From: Apoda limacodes
Lineage: Eukaryota; Arthropoda; Insecta; Lepidoptera; Limacodidae
NCBI GenBank assembly: GCA_946406115.1
Contig: OX291556.1
Coordinates: 11,748,501-11,812,500, forward strand
Direction: 5' to 3'
Length of the DNA: 64,000 bases
The translations under genes were made by a program, and so were the position numbers. The notes under the pieces were generated by a model. It made no database searches, was not told the DNA's origin, and saw only the letters and a program-made list of their open reading frames with translations. This document shows, piece by piece, positions 22,996 through 34,954 of this stretch; positions within the stretch are counted from its first letter, which is position 1; every line of letters begins with the position of its first letter.

Positions 22996-25035
22996 CATTT
23001 TTTGAAAGACTGTTATTATTTATAATTATTTAATTTTTTTTTCTTTTTCAAATATGATAATACAATATACATACATACAATATACACTTAAATCTTTATA
23101 CAATAAATGTCTAAATATTTTAAAAACGTAATAAAATAAAGAAGTTAGAACAGTAATAAGATACAGTTCGTAAGTATCTTCTTAAATAGTTCAGTTCTTA
23201 TTTTGTAAATAAATATCAACATCATTCAATATAAAATAATACAATCGAATTTCTAGCTAAAGCACCAGTTAAGCTTAATTTTGCAAAATACAAAGTTCGA
23301 ATCTTAAAAATAATAAGGCTTGCGACGCAGAAATATTTGTTCGTCAGCGTTTCCAGTTTGCTGAATTGAACATTGCTGCTACTAGATGGGCTCGTTATGG
23401 TGAGGTTAAGTGTCGCTAGGAAATTGAGTCTTTGTTTCTAATGGATGAATCATAAGAGCATTGAGCTTTACATAATAATGAGTTTCAAAATTAAATATTG
23501 GTACACATAGAAGTAATTTTAGGGTGAGAAATATATTGCTGCTAATATTTAGCGAGAGGCCGTTTAATTATTACGTAAGGGTCATGAGGGGAAGTTATAG
23601 AAATCTCTACATGGTCTTATTTCGGGAAGAAAAGCCATTGCTACGTAATATTTTACTGGGAACCTAAATTTGCCAGGGAGCACGTTTCAAACGTAGCTAT
23701 AACTTACTCAACGCGTCTTTCGCACGCCGCCGTTTAAAAAAAAAAGAGAAGGTGGCAGAGTTTTTCTCTCTGAAGTGCGTTTTGCACTGTGAAGTTACAG
23801 AAATTTGAGAGTAAAAGCCTTATAGTCCAAAACAATTTTCAAAGTATAAGACAATTGTCTATTCGATATATTTTTGTAGTAGGTTTATTTTTTACTGTAG
23901 GTAAAAGATAAAAAAAGGGGGGAGGGGTCCTAAAAATCTTATGTGTCCTTACATGGGAGTAGGGGGTCAAAATGGCCAAAACTGTACGTAATTAATGAAG
24001 CCCGTTCTTGATGGATTCTATATTTTTAAAAATAAAATGGTGCTTATATCTTATTAATTGTAATAAAATGTTTAAAGACCGAATAGCGCTAGTTTCCAGA
24101 CTGGTGCCAAATTCCTAGAAATTCTTCGCATACTTCATAACCCTTTCCTTTATATCCTTGACATTGATTTTTCGTGTACCAGAGTTGTGTTACATCAAGT
24201 CATCCAGAAACTAGGATAGCTATTACAGTCACGTTCAATCAAGTAATGTTATCACGCTTCTACCAAACGAGAAGCATTTGCCGCCATTTGGTGGCCCTCA
24301 TAAAAACAAAGAACGTAATATTTAGTAGACGAGGCATTTTGATATCTAGAACGTGATTTGAAATGAGGAATAAACCGTTACGGTTGTTCGTAAGATTAGG
24401 AGGGACATTTCAAAAACATACAAAATAGCATAATTTGAGATTTAGAATAATTTAGGTAACTTACGGTTTTCATATAGCTTTATTTTTGTGGAAGTGATGA
24501 TTTAATGGTCATAGTGACCTGCAAATATGGTTGTAAAAACTTATTATTTTGTAAATAAGCACAAAGAAAAATAACTGAAAAAGTGTGTCATGCACGCATT
24601 TAGCAATAATCAGTAGGTATCGTAGTACCTATGAAAATTATTGCAAATACCTGAAAACTAGTTAACCTACTTTGTTCAAAACAATTTTAATTACATTAAT
24701 TATATTTTTTTTAGAATCAACACAAAATTTTCAACTTAACATACATGTATTTTTTTTCTACAAAACATATTATGAAGACGTTTTGGGGAAAACAATGAAT
24801 GTCGAAAAATTATTAATAATAGAAAAACAATTTTTTGTACTACAATCTGTATTTATTTCATATTGATGAATATAAATATAAATATTGAAACAAGTTGTTA
24901 CTATGTAAATATATTCTTCAACTTTATTTAAAAAAATAACCAAGCATTTACAATAAAAAATAATAAAAAATATGTACTTTGACAAAGATTCACAGAATCA
25001 AATTTATTTCTGATCTTGACTATTTTTTCTTTGGC
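22996..25035. other. AT-rich DNA with a degenerate ACGTAA/GGGGG repeat
   Basis: About 23560-24000 contains two ATTACGTAA-type blocks, a G-run (about 23917-23927) and GTACGTAATTAATGAAG, resembling dispersed repeats bounded by TACGTAA words. About 24603-24644 is a small imperfect hairpin with 8-bp GCAATAAT arms plus AGGTA. No gene is supported; the 60-71 codon frames are AT-driven. Confidence 0.4.
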
Positions 25036-25039
25036 TAGT

Positions 25040-25410
25040 ATAAAATGATAATGTGATTACTAAAAGCAAACTCATTTTATATAAAGCCATTCTTAAATAA
25101 GGAATATACGGAATCCAACTGTGGGGAACTGCAAGCAATAGTAATATTAAAATATTGCAAAGATTCCAAAATAAAGCTCTAAGTACCATGCTTATATACT
25201 TACGGACTTGAAAATCAATACCATCAAGCAGGAATTTCCCTGTATAGTGAAAGATACCAGATTTGATTTTCGAACTACATTAAAACTCTAGCATCAAAAC
25301 TGAAAGGTGTAACCCACTCTCGTCTCAAGAGATTAAATACCTACTTTAAGATACCCACAGATTGCCAGGTTACATTTATTAAAAAGAGAATAAAAAAATA
25401 AAAAAAGTCT
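25040..25410 (+). pseudogene. LINE RT C-terminal fragment (jockey-like)
   Basis: In plus-strand frames it reads YGIQLWGTASNSNIKILQRF followed by QNKALSTM (about 25108-25192). This is the typical segment just C-terminal to the RT thumb in jockey/I-type LINEs. About 25300-25370 reads SKLKGVTHSRLKRLNTYFK. Frames change between the pieces, and upstream RT motifs are absent. It is a decayed fragment of a different family from the minus-strand LINE next to it. Confidence 0.65.
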
Positions 25411-25439
25411 AAATACCTAAATTAAAAAAAATGACTACG

Positions 25440-25635
25440 AAAAGCAACCATATTCTTTAGCGTCGTCCAAAGAAGTACCCATTGTGCCCAAGATGCTGGA
25501 AGCTTTTACCCTTTAGTATGACCAAACATAGTCTCAAAATAGGACACAAAAAAGATTGTGCAAGAGCAAGTGAGGATAGGCAAGAAGTTGCGTAATCTTT
25601 GCAATGATTTAGAAGCACCTAACAATTTTTTACTG
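25440..25635 (-). pseudogene. LINE RT fragment related to the element at 8705-10415
   Basis: The minus strand reads SKSLQRLRNFLPI, then in another frame LALAQSFLCPILRLCL. This corresponds to the RLRNLLPVPTKILLAQSLLLPVL segment of the LINE at 8705-10415. There is one or more frameshift. Only about 60 residues remain, and the next sequence to the right of this fragment is RTE-derived. Confidence 0.6.
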
Positions 25636-25734
25636 ATTTCTTTATCGACTCTGATGCCCACAAGGCAGGCAAAAAGCAAGGCCCAAAAGGCAACGCTTTT
25701 TTGACAGGCAAGGCCATGAGACCCTTGCTCGTCT

Positions 25735-25880
25735 ACGTTATGTCAGCCGAAAGACGTCCACTGCTGAACGTAGGCCTCCCCCATATGTCTCCACAATGGC
25801 CGGTCCTGAGTCGCCCGTGCCCATCCGCTTTCTGTGGCTCGTCTGTCCACCTAGTAGGAGGCGGACCCACACTGCGTGGC
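25735..25880 (-). pseudogene. RTE-type LINE fragment (ORF2 C-terminus and 3' end)
   Basis: On the minus strand it reads PPTRWTDEPQKADGHGRLRT, then HCGDIWGRPTFSSGRLSADI. This is the end of an RTE-clade ORF2 (usual pattern GRP..RW.DDI...AG..W), whose plus-strand mirror contains ACGTCCACTGCTGAACGTAG and GGCCTCCCCC. A matching plus-strand remnant is at 51330-51410. Confidence 0.75.
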
Positions 25881-25884
25881 ATTA

Positions 25885-26211
25885 ACAGTAGTGGGCTGCG
25901 GAAACCTTTGCACTGTGTGTTTTGATCAAAAAGCGTGCCTTAATTAGACGAAGGTACACAAAGGCAGCGTCTCAAATTGGTTTGGACACGGTAGGATTAA
26001 TGAAACGTGGACTATCTTTATAATTGCCAAGTCCCAAAGACTGCCTATAAACATCAGCAGGAGAGTTTTCTCTTGGAAGAGAGATTTTCTTATCAGCAAA
26101 ATTGGGTTGTTTAAGGATTTTACTAATTAGAGATCTAGTATGCAGATGTCTTAAATGCTGGGAGAGCCAAGCTTGAAGCTTTTTGTTGATTGTTAGGCCA
26201 AGTCCGTCAAA
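25885..26211 (-). pseudogene. Unidentified degenerate reading frame, ~108 codons with one stop
   Basis: The minus strand is open for 79 codons from 26211 to a TGA at 25972-25974, then open again in the same frame to a TAA at 25882-25884. It has no ATG at its start. The peptide is mixed in composition rather than AT-driven: near the start LGLTINKKLQAWLSQHLRHL, in the middle KISLPRENSPADVYRQSLGL, and after the stop AAFVYLRLIKARFL. I do not recognise it. It lies between an RTE fragment and AT-rich DNA, so it may be part of another transposon's ORF or a retro-pseudogene. A single TGA in otherwise coherent sequence suggests decay from a real protein. Confidence 0.5.
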
Positions 26212-26214
26212 TTA

Positions 26215-26960
26215 ATAGAAAGAGTATCTTGGCTTTAGTAACGATCGTCCAAAGACAAATTTAGAATATTGAAAATAGTATTTTTTTTTAACATTTTCAA
26301 TAAAAGAAATGACTAAAGAAAATTACATTAAAGGTTATTTATGGAAATTCCCTTTAGTAAATACATACACGAATTAAATACGAAGTAAATACACACATGA
26401 ATTTTAGAGTAAAAAGGCAAAGATGCATTAAATAAATAGTAATGTGTAAGCTTATTTCAGCAAAACCCCCAGAAATTATGTTAAAGAAATTTAATTTGGA
26501 ATTATAGCCTTAGAACTCACATATTCAAACAAATATTGGTGAACCAAACATAATAAATCAGTGTCATATTAAATATTGACAATTACATAAGTACAGTTGT
26601 AAACACACCTAGAATTAAGTTGACTTTACAATGATTTTGTTGACTTTACATTTATTCTGTACTCTGTGACAACTATTCACATTGTTCCTCCGTGTAAGGT
26701 TAGCAAATGGACAGGCATCTTTACCAGGAAACAGGCGTACGGATTTATCACATACAGAAACGGTTTATTGTGAGATTTGATGTTTAATTTTATGCTGTAT
26801 GTATCTTATGTACATTTAAAAGAAAATTGCTCCATGATATTTTTTCGGAAAACCCAAATTCCTAAGTTAAATTTAGGACAAAGACACATAAAAGGCACTT
26901 CCATGGTTTCAATTTACCAACAATAAACCAGCCCAGAGTAGTGTAACTAATACACATGTC
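26215..26960. other. AT-rich spacer
   Basis: No gene or repeat recognised. A short duplicated word (TTGACTTTACA) occurs at about 26620 and 26640. Confidence 0.4.
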
Positions 26961-26964
26961 AACA

Positions 26965-27215
26965 ATATATATTAAATTTGTAAGTGATAATCTTTAGTTT
27001 TACTAACTCTATTTTCGCCATTAGTATTTATTTTTCGATCGTATAAATCACGAATCCCATCAGACACCCAATCTGTCCAAAGTTACTCAAGATTTATTTA
27101 TAAATTATTTCAGGCTGACTCAAAATTAAGATGATTACTAACCGCAATCAAAGTTTTGTGATTGTCCTAGTAAAGACGATAATGTTGCCTGTCATCCTTT
27201 TGATTTTAAGTGAAT
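26965..27215 (+). repeat. Dispersed repeat pair, copy A
   Basis: Matches 54412-54675 on the same strand. Shared blocks are CGTATAAATCACGAATCCCA, CAATCTGTCCAAAGTTACT, ACCGCAATCAAAGTTTTGTG and TGATAATGTnnCnTGTCATC. Identity is patchy. No ORF is seen, and the class is unknown. Confidence 0.65.
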
Positions 27216-27299
27216 AAATTGTAATATGCAGCATTTTTTTAAAACAAGTAAGATATTTCTGAACAGTGAAATTTAAATTTTAGTACCCAAAGACTAATT

Positions 27300-27725
27300 A
27301 GCGGAATCCTATTACTAAGACTTTGCTGTCCGTCCGTCCGTCCGTTTGTCTATCACCAGGCTGTATCTCATGAACCGTGATAATTAAACAGTTGAAATTT
27401 TTACAGAAGATGTATTTCTGTTGCCGCTATAACAACAAATACTAAAAACAAAATTAAATTAATATTTAAGGGGCTCCCACACTACAAACGTGATTATTTT
27501 GCTTGATTTTGCTCGATATTGATAACGACAACAGGTAGAAGCTGAAATATTCACAGAATATGTAGGTATATAGTCGCTTTAAAAATAAATAATAAAAATA
27601 AAACCAATATTTAAAGGGGGGCTCCCATACAACAAACGTAATTTTTTTGGCGTTGTTATATATAGGTATAATGGTACGTAACCCTTCGTGCGCGAGTCCG
27701 ACTCGTACTTGGCCGATTTTCTTTA
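27300..27725 (+). repeat. 'CGCGAGTCCGACTCG' dispersed repeat, long copy
   Basis: Begins near GCTGTCCGTCCGTCCGTCCG (a short GTCC tract), passes through a CCAGGCTGTATCTCATGAAC block, and ends at GCGCGAGTCCGACTCGTACT followed by TGGCCGATTTT. It contains an internal duplication: a 'GGGCTCCCACAC/ATAC.ACAAACGTnATT' block occurs near 27470 and again near 27618. A repeat with this terminus is common in Lepidoptera; I cannot assign its class. Confidence 0.7.
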
Positions 27726-30575
27726 AATTAAGATTAAGATAGACAAGACGTCAAACATTTAGGTGTGATCAATAATACATGGGCGCCATCTAATCTAAAA
27801 CTAAACTAGTAATACTTTTTTGTAAATACAAACATATTATAAATATAATACAATACACTAAGACCCAACACATAATACTAAATATTTCCAAACTTAATAA
27901 ATATATGAGATAAAAAAGAAGTTAAACAATTATAATGATAATAATAAAAATAGTTTAGGTAATTTGGCTGCCAATTCGCCAAATGTCGATTTAATTAAAT
28001 TTTAAAGAAAATTAATTTAAAAGTCCGATATTTTATTTTTGTTTAGTTATGAATGTTCGGGCTTAAAAAAAGTTAGTTCTATTTTCAAATTTCATTATTG
28101 ACCGCTCGAGCGGATGTATAAAACATTGCGGGTCGCTCTCTGATATTGTACTGCAAGTACGATTTATCCCAAATAAGCTCTTGCAAGATATGGTCGCATA
28201 TCGTACCATGTTTAAGAAAAATAATTTTTTCTCTAAGTTTTAATTATTCTTCAAATTATTAGAACTACACTTAAATACTCTCCTCCTTTTGACTTCACCG
28301 TAGTCAAGTAAAAACCTCACCATTCAAGCAAAGCTTCATACCAGTCTCTAAGTGAAATAGTAGCATTAATATAAAAATATAAGTCTACTTATTATGTATA
28401 TAGACTTTAAGTCTCGCAATTTTATTTCCTGCAGTTTTGTATAATATCGAGGATTACGAGAAACAAATTTGTACCGTAAAAATAAGTCAAGTCAAATAAC
28501 AAAAACGAGGGTTGATCCCTAAATTAAGCTCTGGGTACGTTATACAAAAATTAAATAAATTTTGTTGGGCAAGCAAATTCCGTCTCAAGAATGGCAGAAA
28601 AGAACGATGCTTGTATCGTTTATTCTTGTCTTATTTAAAAGGACAGATTTAAATTAAAGTAGACTTGGTGCAAATACCAGCAGTTTATTTTTAAACGTAT
28701 AATTACAATTTTGTATAAGTATTTTCATCTACCCAAATGAATTGAGAGTGTAATGGACACTCTTTTTGTTTTGCAAGTCTTTTTGTTTGATTCTTATGCT
28801 TTACCTCGGTGCGGAGCATCCAATGAATCCAATAAGCTAATTTGTCACAGAAATATTTAACGGGAGGGAGAATATTCGCTACGATTCCAAAATGTAAGTG
28901 AAATTCCAGATTGTGATAGTTGCAAAGTACAGACAGGTGATTACAAAAATAAACAGAAAAAGGGAATATGGTTTTCTAGTAGCCCAAATATGGCACTTAA
29001 ACTTAAAGAAGTAATTGTATTTGCATATTAACAAATATAACCGACTGTAACAAAATTTTATTCCTGCAAATAATTCAAAGAACGAAATGGGGATACCCAG
29101 TTAATTTTTATTTCTATGACGAATTTCATACGTTACTTTTAGCTTTTTATACAAGAATATTTAAAAGTTGCCGCGGGAATAACGACCTGAAATCTTTAAA
29201 GTAAGGTTATTTAGAAATTCAAAAAGTAAAGTTTTCTGAGACTGTGCCGTAAAATAAAAAAGGTACATTGATTCGTCGTCTTGTATTACTTTTTCTTTAC
29301 CTAAACAATTACGAAGGAGGAAGGTTGGTGTAATAGCAGATGTAGGTGTTATTCTATCAATCTAAAAATGTAATCTTTGTGGTATCTTCCAAAAAACCAC
29401 GTCGTACCTGAGGGCATAGGTACTCTGGAAAACAGTTCAAATTCCAATCGAAGGTATGTAAACAAATCTTAGTTATTGTCACGCTTTAAAACCAATACCT
29501 ACCCTAGATCCCTACATACGCTGCAAATACAAGTGATAAATAGGTAATCTCATGATTTTGTGGCATTAAAATAAGCCTGCCTCTATACTGCTGTTTATCT
29601 AATGCCAGTTTTATACTGAAATTGTATTCTAAGCAATGAGAGCTACTCATCTGTAGTACTCACATAACATGATTCTTCGTACAGGGATGACCTATTTAAC
29701 ATGATGCCAAAATATCTATCATAGTTTAAGTTTGATTAAACCTAAAATATGTATAGTTGCACTTATTTGATTGACAAGTCTTGAGAAAACAGCGCTAAAT
29801 AATAGGTATTAAAATTGTATCTTTTAATATCTTGCCCACACTTAAAAGATACTTCATTATGTTATATAATAAAGTATAGTTAGAATAGTTTCTGTTGCTG
29901 AGTATAATGCGTAATGCATATTTTAAGTCTGTGCACAAATAAAGTCAGTACTAAGGAATTCTTTAAAAATCAATCCACCGATATCTTATTATTTTTTGTT
30001 GTTTCAATATTAAAGAGATAATGTTGATGTTTTATTTCAGGTTGCCTGTCCTATCACAACCAGATAAGTAATGTTTTTTATATTGTTTCAGTAATCTTGG
30101 AAATGCAAGTATAAGAATGTGAACTGAAGACGCACTATTAGTAAAAGTATTACAAAAGTCAAGTACTGAAAACATCAACAAAAAGATCATTCCTGCTTTA
30201 AATGGATCGAATATTGTGGCAGGATACCACAGTAGAATTAGATTAAGTTTAAGAATTGAAATAATGTAATAAAAATTTTAATTAAAATTCTTCTCAATTT
30301 ATTTTGTGCTATTATTTAACTAAAACCTAGCACTTCATAACTGTTTATCATTAACAAAATGTCTTATGCATATTATTTCAGTGAACTGCTGAACCATTTG
30401 ATGATTTCCTTAACATATCAGCCTTACAAACACTGCTAGACATAGGCGTATCCCATGTATTTCTTAAACAAATCGGTCTGAACCACTTAAATTCATCTAG
30501 GACAAGCCTCTAGGTTGTTAGTCCACTTGGTCCTACCACATTGAGTTGAAATTGATGGTGGCATGAGGATGAAGA
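27726..30575. other. Long AT-rich stretch, no gene supported
   Basis: No coding region, RNA gene or clear repeat was found over about 2.8 kb. Several short exon-like stretches next to TTTCAG words (about 30035-30070) are too weak to call splice sites. Confidence 0.4.
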
Positions 30576-30642
30576 AGTTTTCATTATTCTTATGCCTACA
30601 GTCTCTAATCAAGAGACTGTAGGCATAAGAATAATGAAAACT
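30576..30642. repeat. Perfect 31-bp inverted repeat with a 5-nt loop
   Basis: The arm 30576-30606 (starts AGTTTTCATTATTCTTATGC) is exactly reverse-complementary to 30612-30642, with loop AATCA. In RNA this would be a fully paired 31-bp hairpin. The arms have no internal mismatch, unlike typical animal pre-miRNAs, which have bulges. A recent template-switch or short inverted duplication is the simplest explanation. Confidence 0.95.
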
Positions 30643-31144
30643 CAATCTTTCTCCTTTGTTAATAAGTTCTACAAGCACTCTTATTACTCTGTAAAGGATC
30701 TCCAAGTGTTGCACTTTCTATTGCCTGCAGAGCAGTTTTGAACTTATGAGATGAATAGTCCTGAGCACTAGTCACGGTTTTATAAAATTTCGCACTTTTA
30801 ACCTATACACTTGGCGAAAGCTGCAGCTGGCTGACAAAAGTTTATCATGGTTGAAGAAGATCTAGCAGCTAGAGTAAGGCTTGCTTTTTACTAAAGGCCA
30901 TAATCTCTTGTAGAAGTAAGTGTTGACTGCCATCTTTGAATATTGATTTCCTACACTTAAAATTTAACCTGAGCACTTATAAGTTCTAGATGTGGTTACA
31001 CAACAAAAACTTGTGTATTCATTATATTAAGTGTATGGTTTGTTCATACAATTTTTAAGTCATCATCAACCAACAATGATGACCTTTTGTTTGTAAATAA
31101 GTTGTTGGTAAGTGATAGGTCAATAGTTTTATTACAAGTGATGC
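30643..31144. other. AT-rich spacer
   Basis: No feature recognised. Confidence 0.4.
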
Positions 31145-31240
31145 CCTAGTTGTTGCAAGTGTCCATAGGCTGCGGTGACCGTTTACCATCAGGTGGACCC
31201 CGAGCTTGTTTGCCGACTTAGTGGTATAAAAAAAAATGCT
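31145..31240 (+). mobile_element. LINE 3' terminus only
   Basis: GTTGCAAGTGTCCATAGGCT, GCGGTGACCGTTTACCATCA, GGTGGACC, TTTGCCGACTTAGTGGTATA and an A-run. It is the same LINE 3' end as at 15985, 16775, 44947 and 48265, here truncated to about 95 bp. Confidence 0.85.
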
Positions 31241-33844
31241 GGTTTGTTTTTATAGTTTAATGTATTATGGTAACAATTATATTTCATTCCATGTGTGCTT
31301 GTTCAGTATAGTCAGTAAAATATATTTCATTTATTCCTTAGTAACATTTATTTATTAATATATAGGTACTACTGCTGACTACATTTTGTCCTTTCTTATT
31401 CGCAGAAAAGTTGCAGTATTCACAAATTCAGGTGTTGATTCCATTTTGTTATCATGACAGCATAGGTATATAAACCTTGTAATACATCTTCATCATATTA
31501 TCTGCAAAATAATTTAGAAAATTAGCTATAGATGATATGGTATTAAGGTAAACGGTAAGTTATAAAAAGTAGAGTAATAGAAGAAATCCTACTAATGCTT
31601 TATACAGTATGTTTAAGTTTGTGACAATGATGAAATGAAATTTGGCACACACAGATTATTATTAGAATTGACCAACAAATATTTTATAATGATTATTCTG
31701 TTGAGTAATAATCAGCTGATAAGTTTGTTCCAAAACTACTTTTTAATTGCAATATGGTGTTTAAGAACATCTGTAGGCTATGTTGTAGGACAGTATTTGC
31801 CCTCTGCCTTATAGAAATATATAAATTGGTAGATTTCTTCTAATTCACTTTGATTACCTATGTTTACAGTATAATTCTTAGTCTGTTTTTTTTAATTGTG
31901 TTGCCCTAATGATTAATTGTGTTGTTGTGAGCGTTGGGTAGGTACACTTGTAGAAAACTGACCCAACATAAAAGAATGGGTAGTTAGGTATGTGAATTCA
32001 AACATATACCACATCAATTGTTTGGTATATTTTAGGTTATAGGTTTTAACTGCAAGTGTTTCTACTTCATTTATGGTGTAATGAATAGGTAAGTCCCAGT
32101 ATCTTGCCGTTAAAGACATACAATTTTCTTCGATTTTAGTAATCTTATGTTGTCAACTTTCTAGATTCCTTCATTAGTAGGTAACAGTATTTTATAGGCA
32201 ATTTTGGGTTTTAAATCAGCACCGACAGTTTCTCTGGTATTCTTTTCACTATTTTTAGCGAGTTAAAATGCACAAACACACACAAAATTAACCAAAACAC
32301 TAGTTTAAACAGAAAATTGTATTAGGTACGACTAAGCGTATTCTGACCTCGCACACTGGTTTCTATTGTGCTACTTAACTTTGATTCATTTCTTGCGGAT
32401 ATCTGATTTAACAATCAATGTTTTAAAAATGTCTAAAGTCTTTAATTAATTTGATATTAGCTTTGCAATCAGAAAGCGATCAGTTTGCAGCCATTAGAAA
32501 GGTAAACGCAAATTTGACAGTTCATATGGCTTGCTAACCGCTCGCTAATCGTGATTGTTATTCATAATTCCGATTTTGAAGTTTTCTATGACGCGTAGCG
32601 ATTGAAAATGCATTTTTAACTCCTAAATCGCCTGATAGAGGCGCTAGCGTCGACTTATCGCTACTTGCATCGCGGACGCTGCTTCATAATTCGAAATTGG
32701 TGTTTGACAGCCATTATTGCGAAATATGAGGCTCTTGCACTGCTCACGCAAGATTGGTGATAACCCCGCGGGTCATTCCGCTATTAATGGTGTTTGTAAA
32801 AGAATCGAAATAGCCTAGATCAATCACATAATCAATAGGAACCCTGTAATAATAAAATAATATATATATATTAAAGCCGCAAGGTACATTTTAGAGTACA
32901 CCCATAGAGCGTCTACTCTGCTGAAGAAGGTAAATGAGTTAATACAGTAATGAGTGCACGAGAAAGATAAACTTCACTGTAAGACTTATTTACGGGGTTC
33001 TTACCGTGATTTCTGGAAGATTTAAGTTTTTAATATTTCGATGTGGTTTCAAGCACCATATTTGCGAAAAAAGGCAGCGACACAGTAAGTATTTTTTTTT
33101 TGTAGAATTAAATATGTTTAAGTCTATTGTAGCGATACTGGATTTAAAACTGTCATGCTATAATGGCAAGTTGGCTGAATGTCCCATTTGTGCAGTCAAA
33201 AAACATCGAGGTCTCACTATTCATAGCGGCAGGAGGCATGGTCCAATCCAATCTATAGCTTTCTTGATGTTTTGTATCTGTCTGAGGCAAGATTGGCTTA
33301 ACTTAAAGTGTTGTTTAGGCTGGTGAGAATTCTCCGTCTGATATAACTAACTTTAAATTGTGGGATTTGCCATCATTAAAATTTGTTCATATTGCTTTCT
33401 TACAAGGTTGTGCAAATTTCAGAAAAATAATCGAATCATTGGTTGCACGCTCTTCCGTCCCCTAATTATTTAAATATATTTATTGATACCAATGGGTTAT
33501 AAATCACAATTGCTTTATGTCTTGGCATTAAATTTAAAACGAATTATGACATCATGGATTCTGATGTACAAAGAGCACTAGTTATTTTCATGATAACACA
33601 CCTCTGCTTCCATTCTTGCAATTTCAGAACCATACATTTCAAGAGACGATAGTAAAAGGCGAGATGGCGGAATACTAGTACCGAGGAATCTGGGACCTAC
33701 TCTGGTGTGAGAAACTATATTTGTTCACACATTAGCTCTTTCTTACGTCCAGAGTACATCTATTGGTACCAGTCCTGCAGCCAAACAAGCATAGCTAGTT
33801 AAGCGCCGCAAATATTCCTCATTAATTAGTAATAATTACAAGTT
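31241..33844. other. Mostly unassigned; a GC-richer block at ~32480-32790
   Basis: About 32580-32770 is CG-richer than its surroundings (TAGCGTCGACTTATCGC, CATCGCGGACGC, CCCCGCGGGTC). It could be a promoter-like or old repeat segment, but no downstream gene can be shown. The 106-codon plus frame at 33006-33326 is not recognisably a protein. About 32860-32880 is a short AT repeat. Confidence 0.35.
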
Positions 33845-33995
33845 TGTAGCGCTTTCTGTAGAAGTGTTGGATCCATGGTCGTCAAACACGAAGGCATCAA
33901 TAACAGAGCTATCTAAATTACTAGTCCTTGCATCGCGAGACTTCAAAGGCTGAGCATCGCCATTCAGCGAGGTAATGCCGCCAGTATATTAGAGA
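33845..33995 (+). pseudogene. LINE C-terminal fragment, same family as 22370-22995
   Basis: The plus strand reads VLDPWSSNTKASITELSKLL (about 33870-33929), then shifts frame to QRLSIAIQRGNAASILETM (about 33938-33993). This parallels the GLEAK...SFLCQRICLAIQRDNAAS segment at 22845-22975. One frameshift separates the pieces. It is a short, dead fragment. Confidence 0.7.
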
Positions 33996-34950
33996 CCATG
34001 CTTAAAAAATATACTTTGAAGAGGTATTCTTACTATTATAATAATATATATAAATTTATTAGAAGTTTTATTTTTTATTTTTATGTTTATTTAAACAACA
34101 ATAATGTTTTTTTAATATTTTCATTTGGTTTTATTATGTTTATTTTGGTATTAAGTAAAGCAATCATTAAACTTAATAAATGTAATGATGTTTGGGCTAT
34201 ATCACAACCTTAATTAGTATGTTACCTACCTACTCTATTGTTTTTAAATTTTATATGAGCAACTATTCTCATTTTATCCTAAAGGAGCTTGCGAACTCAA
34301 TTATTTTGATATTTTAAACAAATAAACTAAAAGGTTTATTTACTATTATTTGTACCTATAGCTTCTTGATAAATAAACAAAACGATGTAATTTATTTATG
34401 AGCCACAAGCTGAAGGTTCATAAGTCTATAGAAAATCGTTTTCTTAGATTTTACTCTTTTTACTGTGTAAAATGCAAAATTTAACATAAAATATTTCCAG
34501 ATCAAAGGATATCTTCTAGAGCTATGTGAAATCCCTCAAGGCGACAATCACAAACAATGTCAACGTTGACGATTCTATTGTATGTTTATTAATAAATTAA
34601 AAAAAAAAGGTTTTTGAGCAAGTTACTGAACTGGAAAGTAAATGAAACAGACGTCTGAAAGCACTTTAAATATGCAGCAGCTTTATAAAATGATCAAAAT
34701 AAAAAGGGACGAGATTTCATATAAAAAAGTTGTATTCTTGGATCACTTTAATTTGATCAGCTTATAAAGCGATTAGATACAAACAAAAGCTCCGCACTGA
34801 AAAGAGACTTGTTGATACGCCTAAAGACATAAGAGTAGGATGCAGAGTAAGAGCAGCAACGCTTGGGTAACAAATAGTTGTAAACCTCTATTTAAAAAAT
34901 TAATATTGTTAACATTACCATGCGTGTATATCAGGAACATTATGTCTGTT
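33996..34950. other. AT-rich spacer
   Basis: A 71-codon frame at 33998-34213 is made almost entirely of AT-rich codons (I, Y, N, F, L) and is not credible as a gene. Nothing else is recognised. Confidence 0.4.
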
Positions 34951-34954
34951 TGTT

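Noticed and set aside
30000..30120. Short exons flanked by TTTCAG and GTAAT words
   Set aside because: The words are expected by chance in AT-rich DNA and no coding frame links them.
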